Shown: positions 35,020 through 45,365, counted from the first letter of the stretch. The stretch is 48,842 nucleotides of DNA from Candidatus Aenigmatarchaeota archaeon (GCA_016180925.1 JACPAH010000003.1:1-48842); one strand, 5' to 3'. The notes: generated by a model from the sequence alone, not told the origin. A program made the numbers and translations.

Positions 35020-36204
35020 ATGGAAGAGGAAAGCTTAAATAGCAGCCAGAATATGCATGAAAACACGGAAATTGGGCAGGCTAAACAGCCAGAGAACGCC
35101 GAAGAAACGGCCATTCAAAATAATGTTCAAACAGCCGTTTCTGACCAGAAAACCAAGCCCACGCCTTTGGGTTCAAGAGAGTGGTTCGAGAAAGCCGGCT
35201 GGACTGGAAACCCGTTTACATTTACTATATTGCCTGAATTATTCGTTGGATATGCCGAACAGACCTCGCGACTGCTGTCTGCAGTGGAAGAAAAACACAA
35301 AATAATACTTCTTATCGGGCCCACAGGCTCGGGAAAAACCACAACGCTGAAGTGGATGTCGGCGCATCTCCCCTCAAACTATGAGTATGCTTACATAGGA
35401 AAACCGCCGAAACACAACGAGGAATTTGTCCAGATATTCAATGAAAAATATACTTCATGGATACCATTTTTTCGGCTCCGTAACATGTACCAAATACCGG
35501 GGTTTTTGAACAAAAAAATAGGGAGGAAGCACCTGGTTGTGATGTACGACGAGGCCCAGGAATCGAGCATAGATATCCTGGAATGGCTTCGCGTACTTGG
35601 CGACCAGGTAAATAACATGTCAATAGTGCTTTCCGGCCTGCCTTCGTTCGAGCAGGCGCTGGACAAGCTTGAAACGCTGCGCCGGCGGATAGTCGTGAAG
35701 ATAGGGCTTCTATCCCTCACAAAAGAAGAAACAAAGAATCTTATAAGAAAGCGCATTCAGAACGCCGGCGGCCGCGGGGACGAATTTTCCGACGAGGCGC
35801 TGGATTATGTTTACCACAAGACAGGCGGCTTCCCTCGCGAAATCTTGCGCACGTGCAATGACATGATATATCAGGCGATGAGCGAGGGCAAACCGAGCAT
35901 AACCGCGGAACACATGGAAAAGGAGCCAAAGATGGAAGAACTCGCCCCACCCCTGAGAGTGATGGATGAAATGACGCCGATGCAGAAAGAGGTGATGGAA
36001 ATGCTCCTGAAGCCCATGACGCCTGGCGACATAGCCAACACAATGGACCTTTCGAAGTATAAATCTAGGCAGCATGCCGTGCGTTCCGTGAATAACATCC
36101 TGAAGAGGCTCATGGACGAGGGAATCGTGGAGCGCCGCCGCACGGATCGCGCCTTTGTATACCAGCTTAAGTCTCACATGAAAAATCTGGTCGTCAAAAA
36201 CTGA
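35020..36204 (+). CDS. AAA+ ATPase with C-terminal winged-helix domain (ExeA/TniB/AAA_22-like)
   Basis: NPFTFTILPELFVGYAEQ, LLIGPTGSGKTTTLKWM, LVVMYDEAQESSIDILEWLRVL, GGFPREILRTCNDMIYQAM, C-terminal wHTH MTPMQKEVMEMLLKPMTPGDIANTMDLS. Confidence 0.85.
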   Translation: MEEESLNSSQNMHENTEIGQAKQPENAEETAIQNNVQTAVSDQKTKPTPLGSREWFEKAGWTGNPFTFTILPELFVGYAEQTSRLLSAVEEKHKIILLIGPTGSGKTTTLKWMSAHLPSNYEYAYIGKPPKHNEEFVQIFNEKYTSWIPFFRLRNMYQIPGFLNKKIGRKHLVVMYDEAQESSIDILEWLRVLGDQVNNMSIVLSGLPSFEQALDKLETLRRRIVVKIGLLSLTKEETKNLIRKRIQNAGGRGDEFSDEALDYVYHKTGGFPREILRTCNDMIYQAMSEGKPSITAEHMEKEPKMEELAPPLRVMDEMTPMQKEVMEMLLKPMTPGDIANTMDLSKYKSRQHAVRSVNNILKRLMDEGIVERRRTDRAFVYQLKSHMKNLVVKN

Positions 36205-36232
36205 CGTTTTATAAGTGGAAGAACTGGTGAAT

Positions 36233-36562
36233 TTATTTCTTGGCCAGGCCCAGCGCGCCTCCTATGACACCGAGTATTGTTCCTATGATAAACCCCCCTC
36301 CGATGGAAAGCGATATCAGGGAAAAAACCAATACTAGAATCGAACCCACCGTGAGATTTTTGGGTTTTTGCATGAGCCATGCGCCGACAAGTATTAAGAT
36401 GCCAAATATCAACCCGACTATGGTCATCGCGACTCCGACGGCCGCTAGAAGAGGTACAAATGCAAATACAGCGCTCATCGCGGCAAACAACAGCCCATTT
36501 ATCAGGACTAATATTCCCGCAATCAATGACAAAATAAATGATGCCTTTGCCATATCTGTCAT
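36233..36562 (-). CDS. Small DUF4064-like membrane protein
   Basis: Glycine-rich multi-TM sequence; family assignment tentative. Confidence 0.55.
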   Translation of the reverse strand: MTDMAKASFILSLIAGILVLINGLLFAAMSAVFAFVPLLAAVGVAMTIVGLIFGILILVGAWLMQKPKNLTVGSILVLVFSLISLSIGGGFIIGTILGVIGGALGLAKK

Positions 36563-36621
36563 AAATATTTCAATTGGATAGTATTTAAGATTTCACAGGC
36601 AACTAGTATGAGGTGATTATA

Positions 36622-36879
36622 ATGATGCGAAGCAGGGGAAAAGACCTTCTTGGGAAAGTAATAGTTTCGGAAGAGACTGGGAGGAAGTTCGGCGTCGTCG
36701 GCGACATAAACTTCATCTCCGATACTGGCGAGCTCCTCAACATCGTCCTCACGGAGCCGACAAAACATATAGGCGACCTTACGCTTGACCGCGACGAAAG
36801 CAGCCGCCTTCTTATCCCGTTCTCGTCGGTGAAAAGCGTCGGCGATTTCGTCATAATTTCCGAGAAGGAAATTGTCTAG
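36622..36879 (+). CDS. PRC-barrel domain protein
   Basis: GKDLLGKVIVSEETGRKFGVVGDINFISDTGELLNIVL...IPFSSVKSVGDFVII; GAGGTGATTATA upstream. Confidence 0.85.
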   Translation: MMRSRGKDLLGKVIVSEETGRKFGVVGDINFISDTGELLNIVLTEPTKHIGDLTLDRDESSRLLIPFSSVKSVGDFVIISEKEIV

Positions 36880-36978
36880 AGTTTTTGTTTTTAGTTTTTT
36901 GATGAATGTAGGTTAATTAAATAATTCTTCTTTATCTCTCACATAAGAAACACAATTCTTATTAGTTTTATGAATCGC

Positions 36979-37353
36979 TTACTGCTGACGCCTTGGTTTT
37001 ATGACCACCATTCCGTTTGGGTCTGATACCTCATAACCACTTCCATCTGTTTCTTCACATACCCAAATTTCATCACGTCTTTTCATGACGTATTTATCGT
37101 CGCTCTGGATGGCGCGTCTCAGCATAGCTCTATATTCAGGATTTGTTTGCCAACTGGGAAAAAATCTTATTCCAGCCTCAGCCGATAACCAAGTTTCGTT
37201 TCCTCGTATAGCATCATCATTTGCCAATACAGTTATACCCGGGGTTTGATACTTCTCTCTCATGCGCCGATTAACCTCATGGTATGCATTTGTCATATCA
37301 TCGGCGCTTGCCGTTTCGTCTAGAACCAGTAATGCCATTCTCATGCTAATCAC
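36979..37353 (-). CDS. Hypothetical protein
   Basis: 124-codon frame overlapping the radA stop by 8 bp; no family recognised. Confidence 0.5.
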   Translation of the reverse strand: MISMRMALLVLDETASADDMTNAYHEVNRRMREKYQTPGITVLANDDAIRGNETWLSAEAGIRFFPSWQTNPEYRAMLRRAIQSDDKYVMKRRDEIWVCEETDGSGYEVSDPNGMVVIKPRRQQ

Positions 37354-39802
37354 CCAGGCCGCTTTCCGTCACCGTAAAGACGGCTTCGCCTTCCGGAAGC
37401 GACGGACTGTCGATAAGCCTTGCGATCCTGTTGTTGCCCTTGCTTTTGCGTAAATACATCCGATAGCTTGAATTATGCACCACGAATCCGTTCGCTATAT
37501 AATTATGGTTCTTCGGGATGCTTAAGTCATATAATGGCTCGCTGTTGGGCATTTTCCTTATTTTCCTGATTTTTTTCAGCATTATGTCGCCATGCAGAAT
37601 TTTCATCAAAAAGCCGGCAGTATCAGAATATTTTGTATTTTTCAGGGCAGAAGCGACCTTTGCGAGCTCTTTTTTATGGATATGCTTGTATTCAGCAGAC
37701 CTTGGCCTCATATATAATGACGGATGAAGCCCGGCATCTTTTAACATGTCCCATAAAGTATGCCTGTCGAATGGATATATTTCTTTTGTATAAGTGTTCT
37801 CGCAATGCTCTACCCACCTTTCAAGAAGATTGTTTTTGTCTTCGGCAGTAAGACCTATTTCTCTGTGAAATGTTACAATATGCCTTCCTTCTATAATAAG
37901 ATGCCACGACCTTGTTCCGGCATTAATGCAGGATTCTATGCCGTATCTTAGCAGAAGCATCTGGATAAATTTGATCAATTTTTCATCCTTCTGTGCGATT
38001 GTGATGGCAGGCCTGTTGTTGTGCACATAGCCTTCAGCATCCGCAAACCCACGTATAAATGCGCTGACCTGCTCATTTGCCGACCTTGATACAAGAGAAA
38101 ACATATCTTTTTTGGCTTGGGTCATCAGCTTCACTACAGATATTGAATTTAGCCTCATTCTGAAACAATTCTTGTCCTTTACTTTGGAAATTTTGCCATA
38201 AATGCCAAACAGGTCAGATAAAATACCGTTATAATGCTCCAGAACGCTGCGTCTTTGATCTTTGAATTCAATAGAAAATTTGCTTAAACTACCGTCGCCA
38301 ATAAAATAACCCAGAAGCTGCGACATCTCCGCATTTAATTCCGACGGAAAAGTGAGTTTTCTATGCCTTTGAGACTCATAAGGTTCTGTGCAGTTTAGAA
38401 TATCGTCATCTAACCCAATTTCAATCAATTTATGAATGTTTTTCATATTTGTAGCATATTGCTGGTTAAGAATTCGCCTGAAATGCCTAGGCTCAAAGTT
38501 CATATGGCTGCAAAGCTCTTTTCGAGTCAAGTTCATGTTATTAATGCCATTTTTTATGAGTTCGGACCCCTTTCTGTTGACGGTTACAAAGTCATCAACA
38601 TCTATTTCTGGCAGTTTTTGCATTTTGGTGCTGGTTTTGATATCGGATGCATGGGCTATATAATCCCCGGCTCTTATATCTTCGGCTTTAACCTCTTCTA
38701 TCCCGAAATCTTTGACTCTGAAAAATCTATGAAGCCCCGAAGCTTTGATTTTATATCCCGTGTCAATTTCATATATTTCTTTTATCTCTCTGTTGACAAA
38801 TTTTGCGTCGGAATCCATGTTTTCACTTTTTATTTTACTGAAATCAATGGAAACAAACCTCTCTGGCTGCACATCCTTGATTTCCTTTATTTCACCGTCA
38901 GATAGCTGGACCAGTGTATCGCCTGTCACGCATGCGTGACCTAAGACGTGGCCCCCGACCGCCGCCGTGGGATCGCCGAACATCATGTCCGGCCTGGCCA
39001 TCACCTGGTTTGTTATGTATATCGCGATGTTGTGCATGTCGGCAGTTTTCTGCAAGGCGTGCAGGTGCCTGTTGAGTTTTTGCTGCCTGGGCGCAAGCTC
39101 CCCGCGGCCGGAATAATCAGACCTGAAGTGCGACATGAGGGAATCTATTATGATGAGCTTTACATCGTCCTGTTTTATCAGGTCTTTGGCTTTTTCTGCA
39201 AGAACCACCTGATGGTCCGAATTGTACGCTTTTGCGACCAATATATTCTTCAGTACTTTCTTTGAATCCAGTCCCCTGGCTTCCGCCATCTGGATTATTC
39301 GCTCCGGCCTGAATGTGCTTTCGGTGTCTATGAATATACATTTTCCGTTGAGGCCGCCGCCCGCTTTTGGCAGCTGCACGTTTATCGCGAGCTGGAATCC
39401 CAGCTGCGACTTGCCCGAACCAAACGCTCCGTAAGCCTCGGTTATAGCCTGCGTCTCAACGCCGCCGCCGAGGAGCGCATCGAGGGACTTGCTTCCAGTG
39501 GTTATTTTGCCTATCTCCTTTCTCCTGTCAAGAACTTCATATGCGGACTTGAACCCGCCTACATCGGCCATCTGCCTGGCTGCGGCAATTATCTTGTCGG
39601 CCGTGGCTTCGCCTATCTCGCACGCGGCGACTATGTCTCCTGCAGAAGCGGATGCGATGGAAAGAAGTTCCGTATAGCCGGCCTGCCTGAGTTTTTCGGC
39701 GCCTTTCGGCCCGACACCAGGAAGGTCTTCTATGGTTACTTCCTTCGAACCTTCCGCTACAGGCTCAGAAACGTTTTCTTCATCTTGGTTTTTTTTCGCC
39801 AT
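37346..39802 (-). CDS. radA: RadA recombinase interrupted by an intein
   Basis: HhH + [41 protein letters not shown]...[32 protein letters not shown]. Confidence 0.97.
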   Translation of the reverse strand: MAKKNQDEENVSEPVAEGSKEVTIEDLPGVGPKGAEKLRQAGYTELLSIASASAGDIVAACEIGEATADKIIAAARQMADVGGFKSAYEVLDRRKEIGKITTGSKSLDALLGGGVETQAITEAYGAFGSGKSQLGFQLAINVQLPKAGGGLNGKCIFIDTESTFRPERIIQMAEARGLDSKKVLKNILVAKAYNSDHQVVLAEKAKDLIKQDDVKLIIIDSLMSHFRSDYSGRGELAPRQQKLNRHLHALQKTADMHNIAIYITNQVMARPDMMFGDPTAAVGGHVLGHACVTGDTLVQLSDGEIKEIKDVQPERFVSIDFSKIKSENMDSDAKFVNREIKEIYEIDTGYKIKASGLHRFFRVKDFGIEEVKAEDIRAGDYIAHASDIKTSTKMQKLPEIDVDDFVTVNRKGSELIKNGINNMNLTRKELCSHMNFEPRHFRRILNQQYATNMKNIHKLIEIGLDDDILNCTEPYESQRHRKLTFPSELNAEMSQLLGYFIGDGSLSKFSIEFKDQRRSVLEHYNGILSDLFGIYGKISKVKDKNCFRMRLNSISVVKLMTQAKKDMFSLVSRSANEQVSAFIRGFADAEGYVHNNRPAITIAQKDEKLIKFIQMLLLRYGIESCINAGTRSWHLIIEGRHIVTFHREIGLTAEDKNNLLERWVEHCENTYTKEIYPFDRHTLWDMLKDAGLHPSLYMRPRSAEYKHIHKKELAKVASALKNTKYSDTAGFLMKILHGDIMLKKIRKIRKMPNSEPLYDLSIPKNHNYIANGFVVHNSSYRMYLRKSKGNNRIARLIDSPSLPEGEAVFTVTESGLGD
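37472..38932 (-). mobile_element. RadA intein (487 aa) with LAGLIDADG-type homing endonuclease
   Basis: Starts [20 protein letters not shown], ends [17 protein letters not shown] followed by S; endonuclease motifs [14 protein letters not shown] and [15 protein letters not shown]. Confidence 0.95.
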
Positions 39803-39826
39803 ATATACACCCCGTTAAAAATCTCT

Positions 39827-40774
39827 CTATGCCAAAAGCGTCTCTATCTCTCTTTTCATGTCGATGCCGCTGACGCCATTGACTACAAATTCCATCCTGT
39901 CGAAAAGCGCGTTCCTGCTCACGCGCCCGTCTATCACGAGCTCCCGTCCGAGAGGTATTTTCTCTATAACGGCCTCCATTTTTTTCTTCATGTCAAACAG
40001 GCGCTTTGCTTCGAATTTGCTCATTCCTATGAGCTTCTCTGCGGCATCGTTGAATGCCACTATGCGTATATTTCCCGTGCCATCGTCGGCAATCCCGGAA
40101 ATCACCAGGCCGTATTCGGGCTGTATGTCCCCATGCTCCTGGCATTTCCATTCTTTGGCCCTGCCTTTGCATACGGGGCATATTTCATAGAATATGTTTC
40201 CGCCGAAAACCTGCACTATGGGCGCTCTTATCTGCCTGTGCTGGCCTTCCGCCAGCTCCGATATGGGAGACCTTTCGTACTCGGTTTTTCTCTCCAGAAC
40301 GTCCTGTATGGTTTCGTCACTTCTCAAAAGTGTGCCGTATCTTCCAAGCCTGAGTTCGGGGCCGAAAAGGCCTTCTTTTACAAACCCTCTCACATGCACC
40401 GTATCCCCCCTGGTAAAGCCGGAGAATTTGTCTATTTCATCATTCCACAGGGAGAGACGTATGGTTCCGGTTCCGTCGCCCAGGATGACGGACATGACCC
40501 TGCCTTTATTCCCGTCCTTTTCGAACGCCTTCTCGGAAACCTTCACGATTTTCCCTATGACATCGGCGTTTTGCATGCCGGTGATTATGTTTCCTATGTT
40601 AAGCCTCTGGATTTTTCTTATGGTTACCCCGAGCTCCTTCGCGACTATGTATGCGGCTCCCTCGTCCGATATCATGCCGGAAAGCTCTAGCTTTTTTTCC
40701 TCTATCTTGTCATTTACCTCGTCCTCGGGCATGCCGGTTTCGGAAGAAATTTTCTGTATTATGTCGGTTATCAT
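39827..40774 (-). CDS. Replication protein A (OB folds + zinc finger)
   Basis: RVMSVILGDGTGTIRLSLWNDEIDKF...YEICPVCKGRAKEWKCQEHG...GIADDGTGNIRIVAFNDAAEKLIG. Confidence 0.9.
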   Translation of the reverse strand: MITDIIQKISSETGMPEDEVNDKIEEKKLELSGMISDEGAAYIVAKELGVTIRKIQRLNIGNIITGMQNADVIGKIVKVSEKAFEKDGNKGRVMSVILGDGTGTIRLSLWNDEIDKFSGFTRGDTVHVRGFVKEGLFGPELRLGRYGTLLRSDETIQDVLERKTEYERSPISELAEGQHRQIRAPIVQVFGGNIFYEICPVCKGRAKEWKCQEHGDIQPEYGLVISGIADDGTGNIRIVAFNDAAEKLIGMSKFEAKRLFDMKKKMEAVIEKIPLGRELVIDGRVSRNALFDRMEFVVNGVSGIDMKREIETLLA

Positions 40775-40831
40775 GATGATAATTATACGTGAAATTATTT
40801 AATCGAAAAATAAATTACGGATGGATTACCT

Positions 40832-41035
40832 TTATTGGTGCTTTACCGCCTGTTTTATGTCGCGCTTCATCACGGTCCGTCTCCCGCCATGTTCCGACAG
40901 TTTCCTTGCCTCATCGAGTATTTTCATGGACCTTTCCTCTAGGACGAGGCCGAGTTCTTCGGCCGCCTTGTCAGATACGCGCTTGGCGCCGGCATTCTTT
41001 AGCATCCTTCGCAGGGGCTGGAGGGTTATTTCCAT
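40832..41035 (-). CDS. Archaeal histone
   Basis: QPLRRMLKNAGAKRVSDKAAEELGLVLEERSMKILDEARKLSEHGGRRTVMKRDIKQAVKHQ. Confidence 0.95.
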   Translation of the reverse strand: MEITLQPLRRMLKNAGAKRVSDKAAEELGLVLEERSMKILDEARKLSEHGGRRTVMKRDIKQAVKHQ

Positions 41036-41274
41036 CAGAATAATTAATCCCGCTTCAATAAAAAGAGGGTAGAAATTTGTATAAAATATATATCATATCA
41101 AATTTTATATATAACATAGAATACAATATATATGAAAAGCCGTAAAATACTGAAGAAAATATATGTCATAAAAAATATTATATGTAAGATATTACAGGAA
41201 ACATTAATTCAAAAAAATATTTGTAACTGATAAAATATATAAAGGGGGAAATCCATACACTTATCAGGTATCTT

Positions 41275-41580
41275 ATGACGCCGAAAATGGATGCTGAAGA
41301 ATTTTTCATCAGAAAAAAACCCGTCCGTCTCCTCTTAAACATAAAAATAGGTGCCGGGCCGAAATACGTATCCATATTGGCGAAGGAAACCGACTGCACG
41401 TACTCCCACACGGTGAAATTGCTGGAAATATTCAAGGATATTGGCGTGGTGGACTTTGACAAGCAGGGACGGATAAAGTACGTGAAGCTCACGCAGGACG
41501 GGATGGATCTCGCCAACGATTTCGAGGCCGTCATGAGGAGATTCTCGAAGCTCAAGCCGAGGAAAAAGCCGGAAAAGTGA
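41275..41580 (+). CDS. Winged-helix transcriptional regulator
   Basis: VSILAKETDCTYSHTVKLLEIFKDIGVVDFDKQGRIKYVKLTQDGMDLANDF. Confidence 0.75.
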   Translation: MTPKMDAEEFFIRKKPVRLLLNIKIGAGPKYVSILAKETDCTYSHTVKLLEIFKDIGVVDFDKQGRIKYVKLTQDGMDLANDFEAVMRRFSKLKPRKKPEK

Positions 41581-41591
41581 TAGTGATATAG

Positions 41592-41840
41592 ATGTGCAAG
41601 ACACCGAAGCAGTGGGGATATGCGATTTTGGCAGCCATCCTCGGCGCTGTATTCGCGATACTGTTCTTTTCTGCTGTCGTCCAGCAGTTCGTGAACAGGG
41701 GCGTTTTATCAAGCAGCACGGAGACATGGTACATCCTGGCACAATATTTCGTTTCGATGCTCTTCTTGGGTGCAGCCAAGCACTGCAAGTGGAAGGCATG
41801 CTGTGATGAAAAACCAGGCGTTGCCAAAAAGAAGCGATAA
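41592..41840 (+). CDS. Small two-TM membrane protein
   Basis: MCKTPKQWGYAILAAILGAVFAILFFSAVV...YFVSMLFLGAAKHCKWKACC. Confidence 0.6.
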   Translation: MCKTPKQWGYAILAAILGAVFAILFFSAVVQQFVNRGVLSSSTETWYILAQYFVSMLFLGAAKHCKWKACCDEKPGVAKKKR

Positions 41841-42281
41841 ATTTTCTTTGGTATTTTATATTTTTAATTAATTATTTTAAAATATATCTATATAATTATA
41901 TATACAATAAAATATGTGAATAAAAATATTATTATATAAAATAATATTTAAAAGAGATATTTTATAGATTATAATTAAAGATTTTCCAACTCTCACATAA
42001 GAATATATAATCCATAAAATATACTAAAAGAAGTAACTTATATATAATATCTGATAAAAAAGATATTTTATTGAGGAGATTAGCATATAAATACGCCCAC
42101 TTGGAGGGAGTTACGCCTTCGGCATTAAATACAAGCTTGGACAAGAAAGAGCAACGGATGCATGGAGGGGTGTTCTATGTATACGACAAGGGAATTCGAA
42201 GACGAAGCCTGATATAATGGGCCGGGAAGGCCTCTCTTTTCTATTTTAGTTTTCACGCACAATAATTAATTGTGGGTAGAT

Positions 42282-42458
42282 ATGGCACAACAGTACGTAG
42301 GCAAACTAAACAGAGAAATGAGGGACGTAGCTGTCTGGATTGAGGCTGTTGGAAACAGTATCGTGTCAGTCGGCTCAATAAAAGGGTACCCTGTTGTTGG
42401 AATACGGGCATATGATGGCAGCAGAGTCACGGCCGGGGACATTATATATCAAGCCTAA
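42282..42458 (+). CDS. Small hypothetical protein
   Basis: MAQQYVGKLNREMRDVAVWIEAVGNSIVSVGSIKGYPVVGIRAYDGSRVTAGDIIYQA. Confidence 0.45.
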   Translation: MAQQYVGKLNREMRDVAVWIEAVGNSIVSVGSIKGYPVVGIRAYDGSRVTAGDIIYQA

Positions 42459-42845
42459 AAACAAGACAGCAACTTTTTTAGTATTCATCACACAAAAATT
42501 TCATTTTAAGAAACTCCTATCCAATTCTGAATAAATTTGACCCATCCCTGACATAAGAAACGACAAAAACAGTCTACTACAGCTTATATCCGGAATTTCT
42601 GCTGTTGTCCATAGAAATCATATTTGCCATGCTCAGGATGACCTTGCCTGCAGGGGAGGTCATATACCAGACATATTCAATACGATGGTTTTGATGGTTT
42701 ACTACATACTAATTCTGAATCAATCAAAAAACATATAATCCGGGTAAAAAATGAAAAATTACAAAAGAATATAACTTTCAGAAGTCATTATATCTCACTT
42801 GAGAAGGCGAACTTCCCTTTTTAGAGGCGGTTCTGCCGCCAATAG

Positions 42846-43337
42846 GTGGTCCAAATGGACAAAGACGTATACAAAAGAGACGGAAAAAGACCCGACTGGG
42901 ACGAGTATTTCATGGATGTTGCCCATGCCATACGGCAGCGCGCCGACTGTACTAGGCGCCATGTCGGCGCCATTCTGGTGAAAGACAGGCGTATCATCTC
43001 AACAGGCTACAACGGCACTCCGAGAGGCACGAAGAATTGCTCTGAGGGCGGCTGTGAGAGGTGCAACAGTTCCGAAGAGAAATATCCAAAAGGAAGCAGC
43101 CTGGAAAAGTGCGCATGTTCGCATGCTGAAGAGAATTCAATAGTCCAGGCAGCTTTGCATGGAGTCTCAACAAAAGGGGCCACGCTATATACCACCAATT
43201 CCCCATGCACAATATGCGCCAAAATGCTAATTAATGCAGGAATAACAAGAATAGTTTTTGAGGGGGAGTATCCGGACGAGCTCGGAACTGCCTTGCTAAA
43301 TGAAGCGAAAATAGAACTGATAAAATTAAAGAGGTGA
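42846..43337 (+). CDS. dCMP deaminase family (Com E-like cytidine deaminase)
   Basis: RRHVGAILVKDRRIISTGYNGTPRG, CSHAEENSIVQAA, TNSPCTICAKMLINAGITRIVFE. Confidence 0.93.
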   Translation: MVQMDKDVYKRDGKRPDWDEYFMDVAHAIRQRADCTRRHVGAILVKDRRIISTGYNGTPRGTKNCSEGGCERCNSSEEKYPKGSSLEKCACSHAEENSIVQAALHGVSTKGATLYTTNSPCTICAKMLINAGITRIVFEGEYPDELGTALLNEAKIELIKLKR

Positions 43338-43882
43338 CAATTATGCCGAAAAAGAAACTTTCTGACATCGTATTTCAGCGCGTGTCGCCACCGGACGGCA
43401 AGATGGACCTGACAGTGGAAGATCTTGCCGACGTCCTCGTGAGGCGCCTCGGAATAAAGAGGAAGGAGTCAAGGGCCAAGCATTCCAAGCTGCTTCTTGA
43501 AATGATAAGATACAAGAAAGAAAGCATACCGCTAAGTATAGAGAAAATATCCAAAATACTCGAGGTTTCGCAGTCTCAGACGTACGAGGAACTGAGAAAG
43601 TGGAGGACTCTGGGCTTCATAGAATTCGTCAAGATACCGGCCGGGGAGGGCTTTGTCAAGGGTTATATGCTGACATCAAACACGGCAAACCGCCTTCTTG
43701 ACCGCGCAGAAAGCGCTGCAAAGAGCTTTTTCCGCAAGACACGCCGGATAGCGAAGGATTTTGACGACCTTCTTATGTTGGAGATGGCGCGCCTCCAGAA
43801 GGACGAAAAGCCATCACCCAAACAGGAACCATCAGAAGAAAATATGGAAATGGAAAACAATGACATGATTCGAGAAGACTGA
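43334..43882 (+). CDS. HTH domain protein
   Basis: SIEKISKILEVSQSQTYEELRKWRTLGFIEFVKI winged-helix-like. Confidence 0.6.
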   Translation: MTIMPKKKLSDIVFQRVSPPDGKMDLTVEDLADVLVRRLGIKRKESRAKHSKLLLEMIRYKKESIPLSIEKISKILEVSQSQTYEELRKWRTLGFIEFVKIPAGEGFVKGYMLTSNTANRLLDRAESAAKSFFRKTRRIAKDFDDLLMLEMARLQKDEKPSPKQEPSEENMEMENNDMIRED

Positions 43883-44215
43883 TTTCTTTCGGTTTTTTCT
43901 GATGTGAGGGATACATGGAAGAATTAAATTATAAGATATATAATAGAAAAAGTATTATCTATACAAACTTTTAGAAAGAAGTAATTTTATAATATATAAT
44001 AAAGAAAATAATTTCTTTTGTGAAGGATAGAAAGCAATAAATATACTTTCTAAAGAATTAATTAAATAATATATGATTAAAAATATATTTTATCATGCAA
44101 GCCAGGTTTTGTGAGGGTTAAAGATAGTATCTATATTATATATTTATCTGAATAACCCGTCTAGATACCTTCTATTGGCGTCAAGTCTCTGGAAATCTGC
44201 CGCGGAGAAATCGGG

Positions 44216-44398
44216 TTATCCCATGAGGTAATTAACAAATCGCGTCAGTTGCGAGGAATGGGGACAACACCCCATTATATGCTGATGAACGCCTGCTAAA
44301 TATGCTTTGTCCCCCGGACCCATGAGATAATAATATTCGTCCATGAGGGCTGCTGTATATATCTCTATATCCGTTCTGGTTATGCCGCAATTTTCCAT
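44216..44398 (-). CDS. Small hypothetical protein
   Basis: MENCGITRTDIEIYTAALMDEYYYLMGPGDKAYLAGVHQH..., same strand as and just downstream of 44405-44833. Confidence 0.4.
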   Translation of the reverse strand: MENCGITRTDIEIYTAALMDEYYYLMGPGDKAYLAGVHQHIMGCCPHSSQLTRFVNYLMG

Positions 44399-44404
44399 TG
44401 AGAA

Positions 44405-44833
44405 TTACCCGGCAGTCGCTGTCTTCTTCGGCTCCCCTTTCGTGAGAAGCGGTATCGTGACTGGCGGCGGAAGCCTTACATCGTCAGAAATCGAGAACGC
44501 CTTTATCGAGCATCTCCTGAATATATGGTTGTATATGTCAAGCGCGATTTCCTCATCAAGGATTTTCTTTTCTTTCCACGTCTTCAACGCCTTCACGGCT
44601 TTCTCGCCCTGGTAAAGGATATGCCCGGAAAAGTCTATCTGGCCTATTTTCGGGTCGTAAGTCATGGAGAGAAAGAATTCTATTGAGATTATATCCTTCA
44701 TGCCGGCAATGTCGTCCTTTTTCTCTACAGATTTTACTGTAGGCAGCAATATGTTGACGTTTATGTTGCCCTTGTAATTCTCATTTTTTATCTCTGCATT
44801 TATTTTGCTGAAATTGAATCCGACTATTGGCAT
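44405..44833 (-). CDS. Conserved-looking hypothetical protein (weak SecB-like feel)
   Basis: NVNILLPTVKSVEKK...IISIEFFLSMTYDPKIGQIDFSGHILYQG...DVRLPPPVTIPLL; no secure family. Confidence 0.55.
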   Translation of the reverse strand: MPIVGFNFSKINAEIKNENYKGNINVNILLPTVKSVEKKDDIAGMKDIISIEFFLSMTYDPKIGQIDFSGHILYQGEKAVKALKTWKEKKILDEEIALDIYNHIFRRCSIKAFSISDDVRLPPPVTIPLLTKGEPKKTATAG

Positions 44834-44973
44834 TCTTTACACCCCGCTGACATAAACATAAAAACCACTTTTAAACGATGATTTTTTATACATCGCAATC
44901 TTATTAAATCTGCAAATTCCATGGTATTTTTTGGAGTTTTGGCAAAAACATTCGATAAAAGAGGGGCGATGAA

Positions 44974-45222
44974 ATGGTTTCGTTGAATCAGGCGGAGAAA
45001 AAAGTTCTTAGAAAGGTGGCGGAAAATAATTTGATGACAAAAATAGAGCTCAGGAGCTTTCTGAAGGGAAGCGGCAATTCTGACAGGGACGTTTCGAACC
45101 TTGTCGACACGGTGACGCGTTCTCTGGTGGAGAAAAAGCTTCTGACGGCCATAAGCCCCGTGGGTTCTACTTGCTATCTCATAACGCAGACCGGAACGAG
45201 AGTTATAGACGACATGAGCTGA
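44974..45222 (+). CDS. Small winged-helix protein
   Basis: EKKVLRKVAENNLMTKIELRSFL...DTVTRSLVEKKLLTAISPVGSTCYLITQTGTRVIDDM. Confidence 0.6.
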   Translation: MVSLNQAEKKVLRKVAENNLMTKIELRSFLKGSGNSDRDVSNLVDTVTRSLVEKKLLTAISPVGSTCYLITQTGTRVIDDMS

Positions 45223-45226
45223 TTCA

Positions 45227-45327
45227 TTTCAGAAGAGTATGACACCATGACTTTCAAGTCATACTCTTTGAAATCAAAGTATTCTGTATACTGCGGGCTA
45301 AAGCCTGAAGATATATAAAGAATACTT
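45227..45327. repeat. Two tandem large hairpins upstream of tRNA-Gln
   Basis: TTTCA-G-AAGAGTATGAC (45227-45243)/GTCATACTCTT-TGAAA (45258-45273); AAGTATTCT (45277-45285)/AGAATACTT (45319-45327) enclosing GGC-TAAA-GCC. Confidence 0.85.
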
Positions 45328-45365
45328 ATGATTCTTTAACGTTTTGCTTGAATATTTAGCAGGAA

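Noticed and set aside
35020-36204. Calling the AAA+ gene a transposon TniB/MuB
   Set aside because: No transposase, terminal repeats or cargo seen; only the ATPase family resemblance supports it.
39785-40690. 301-aa + strand ORF
   Set aside because: Antisense to rpa; the minus-strand frame has clear OB-fold and zinc motifs.
42071-42214. Possible short ORF LRRLAYKYAHLEGVTPSALNTSLDKKEQRMHGGVFYVYDKGIRRRSLI
   Set aside because: Only TTG start, no convincing ribosome-binding site; too weak to call without conservation.
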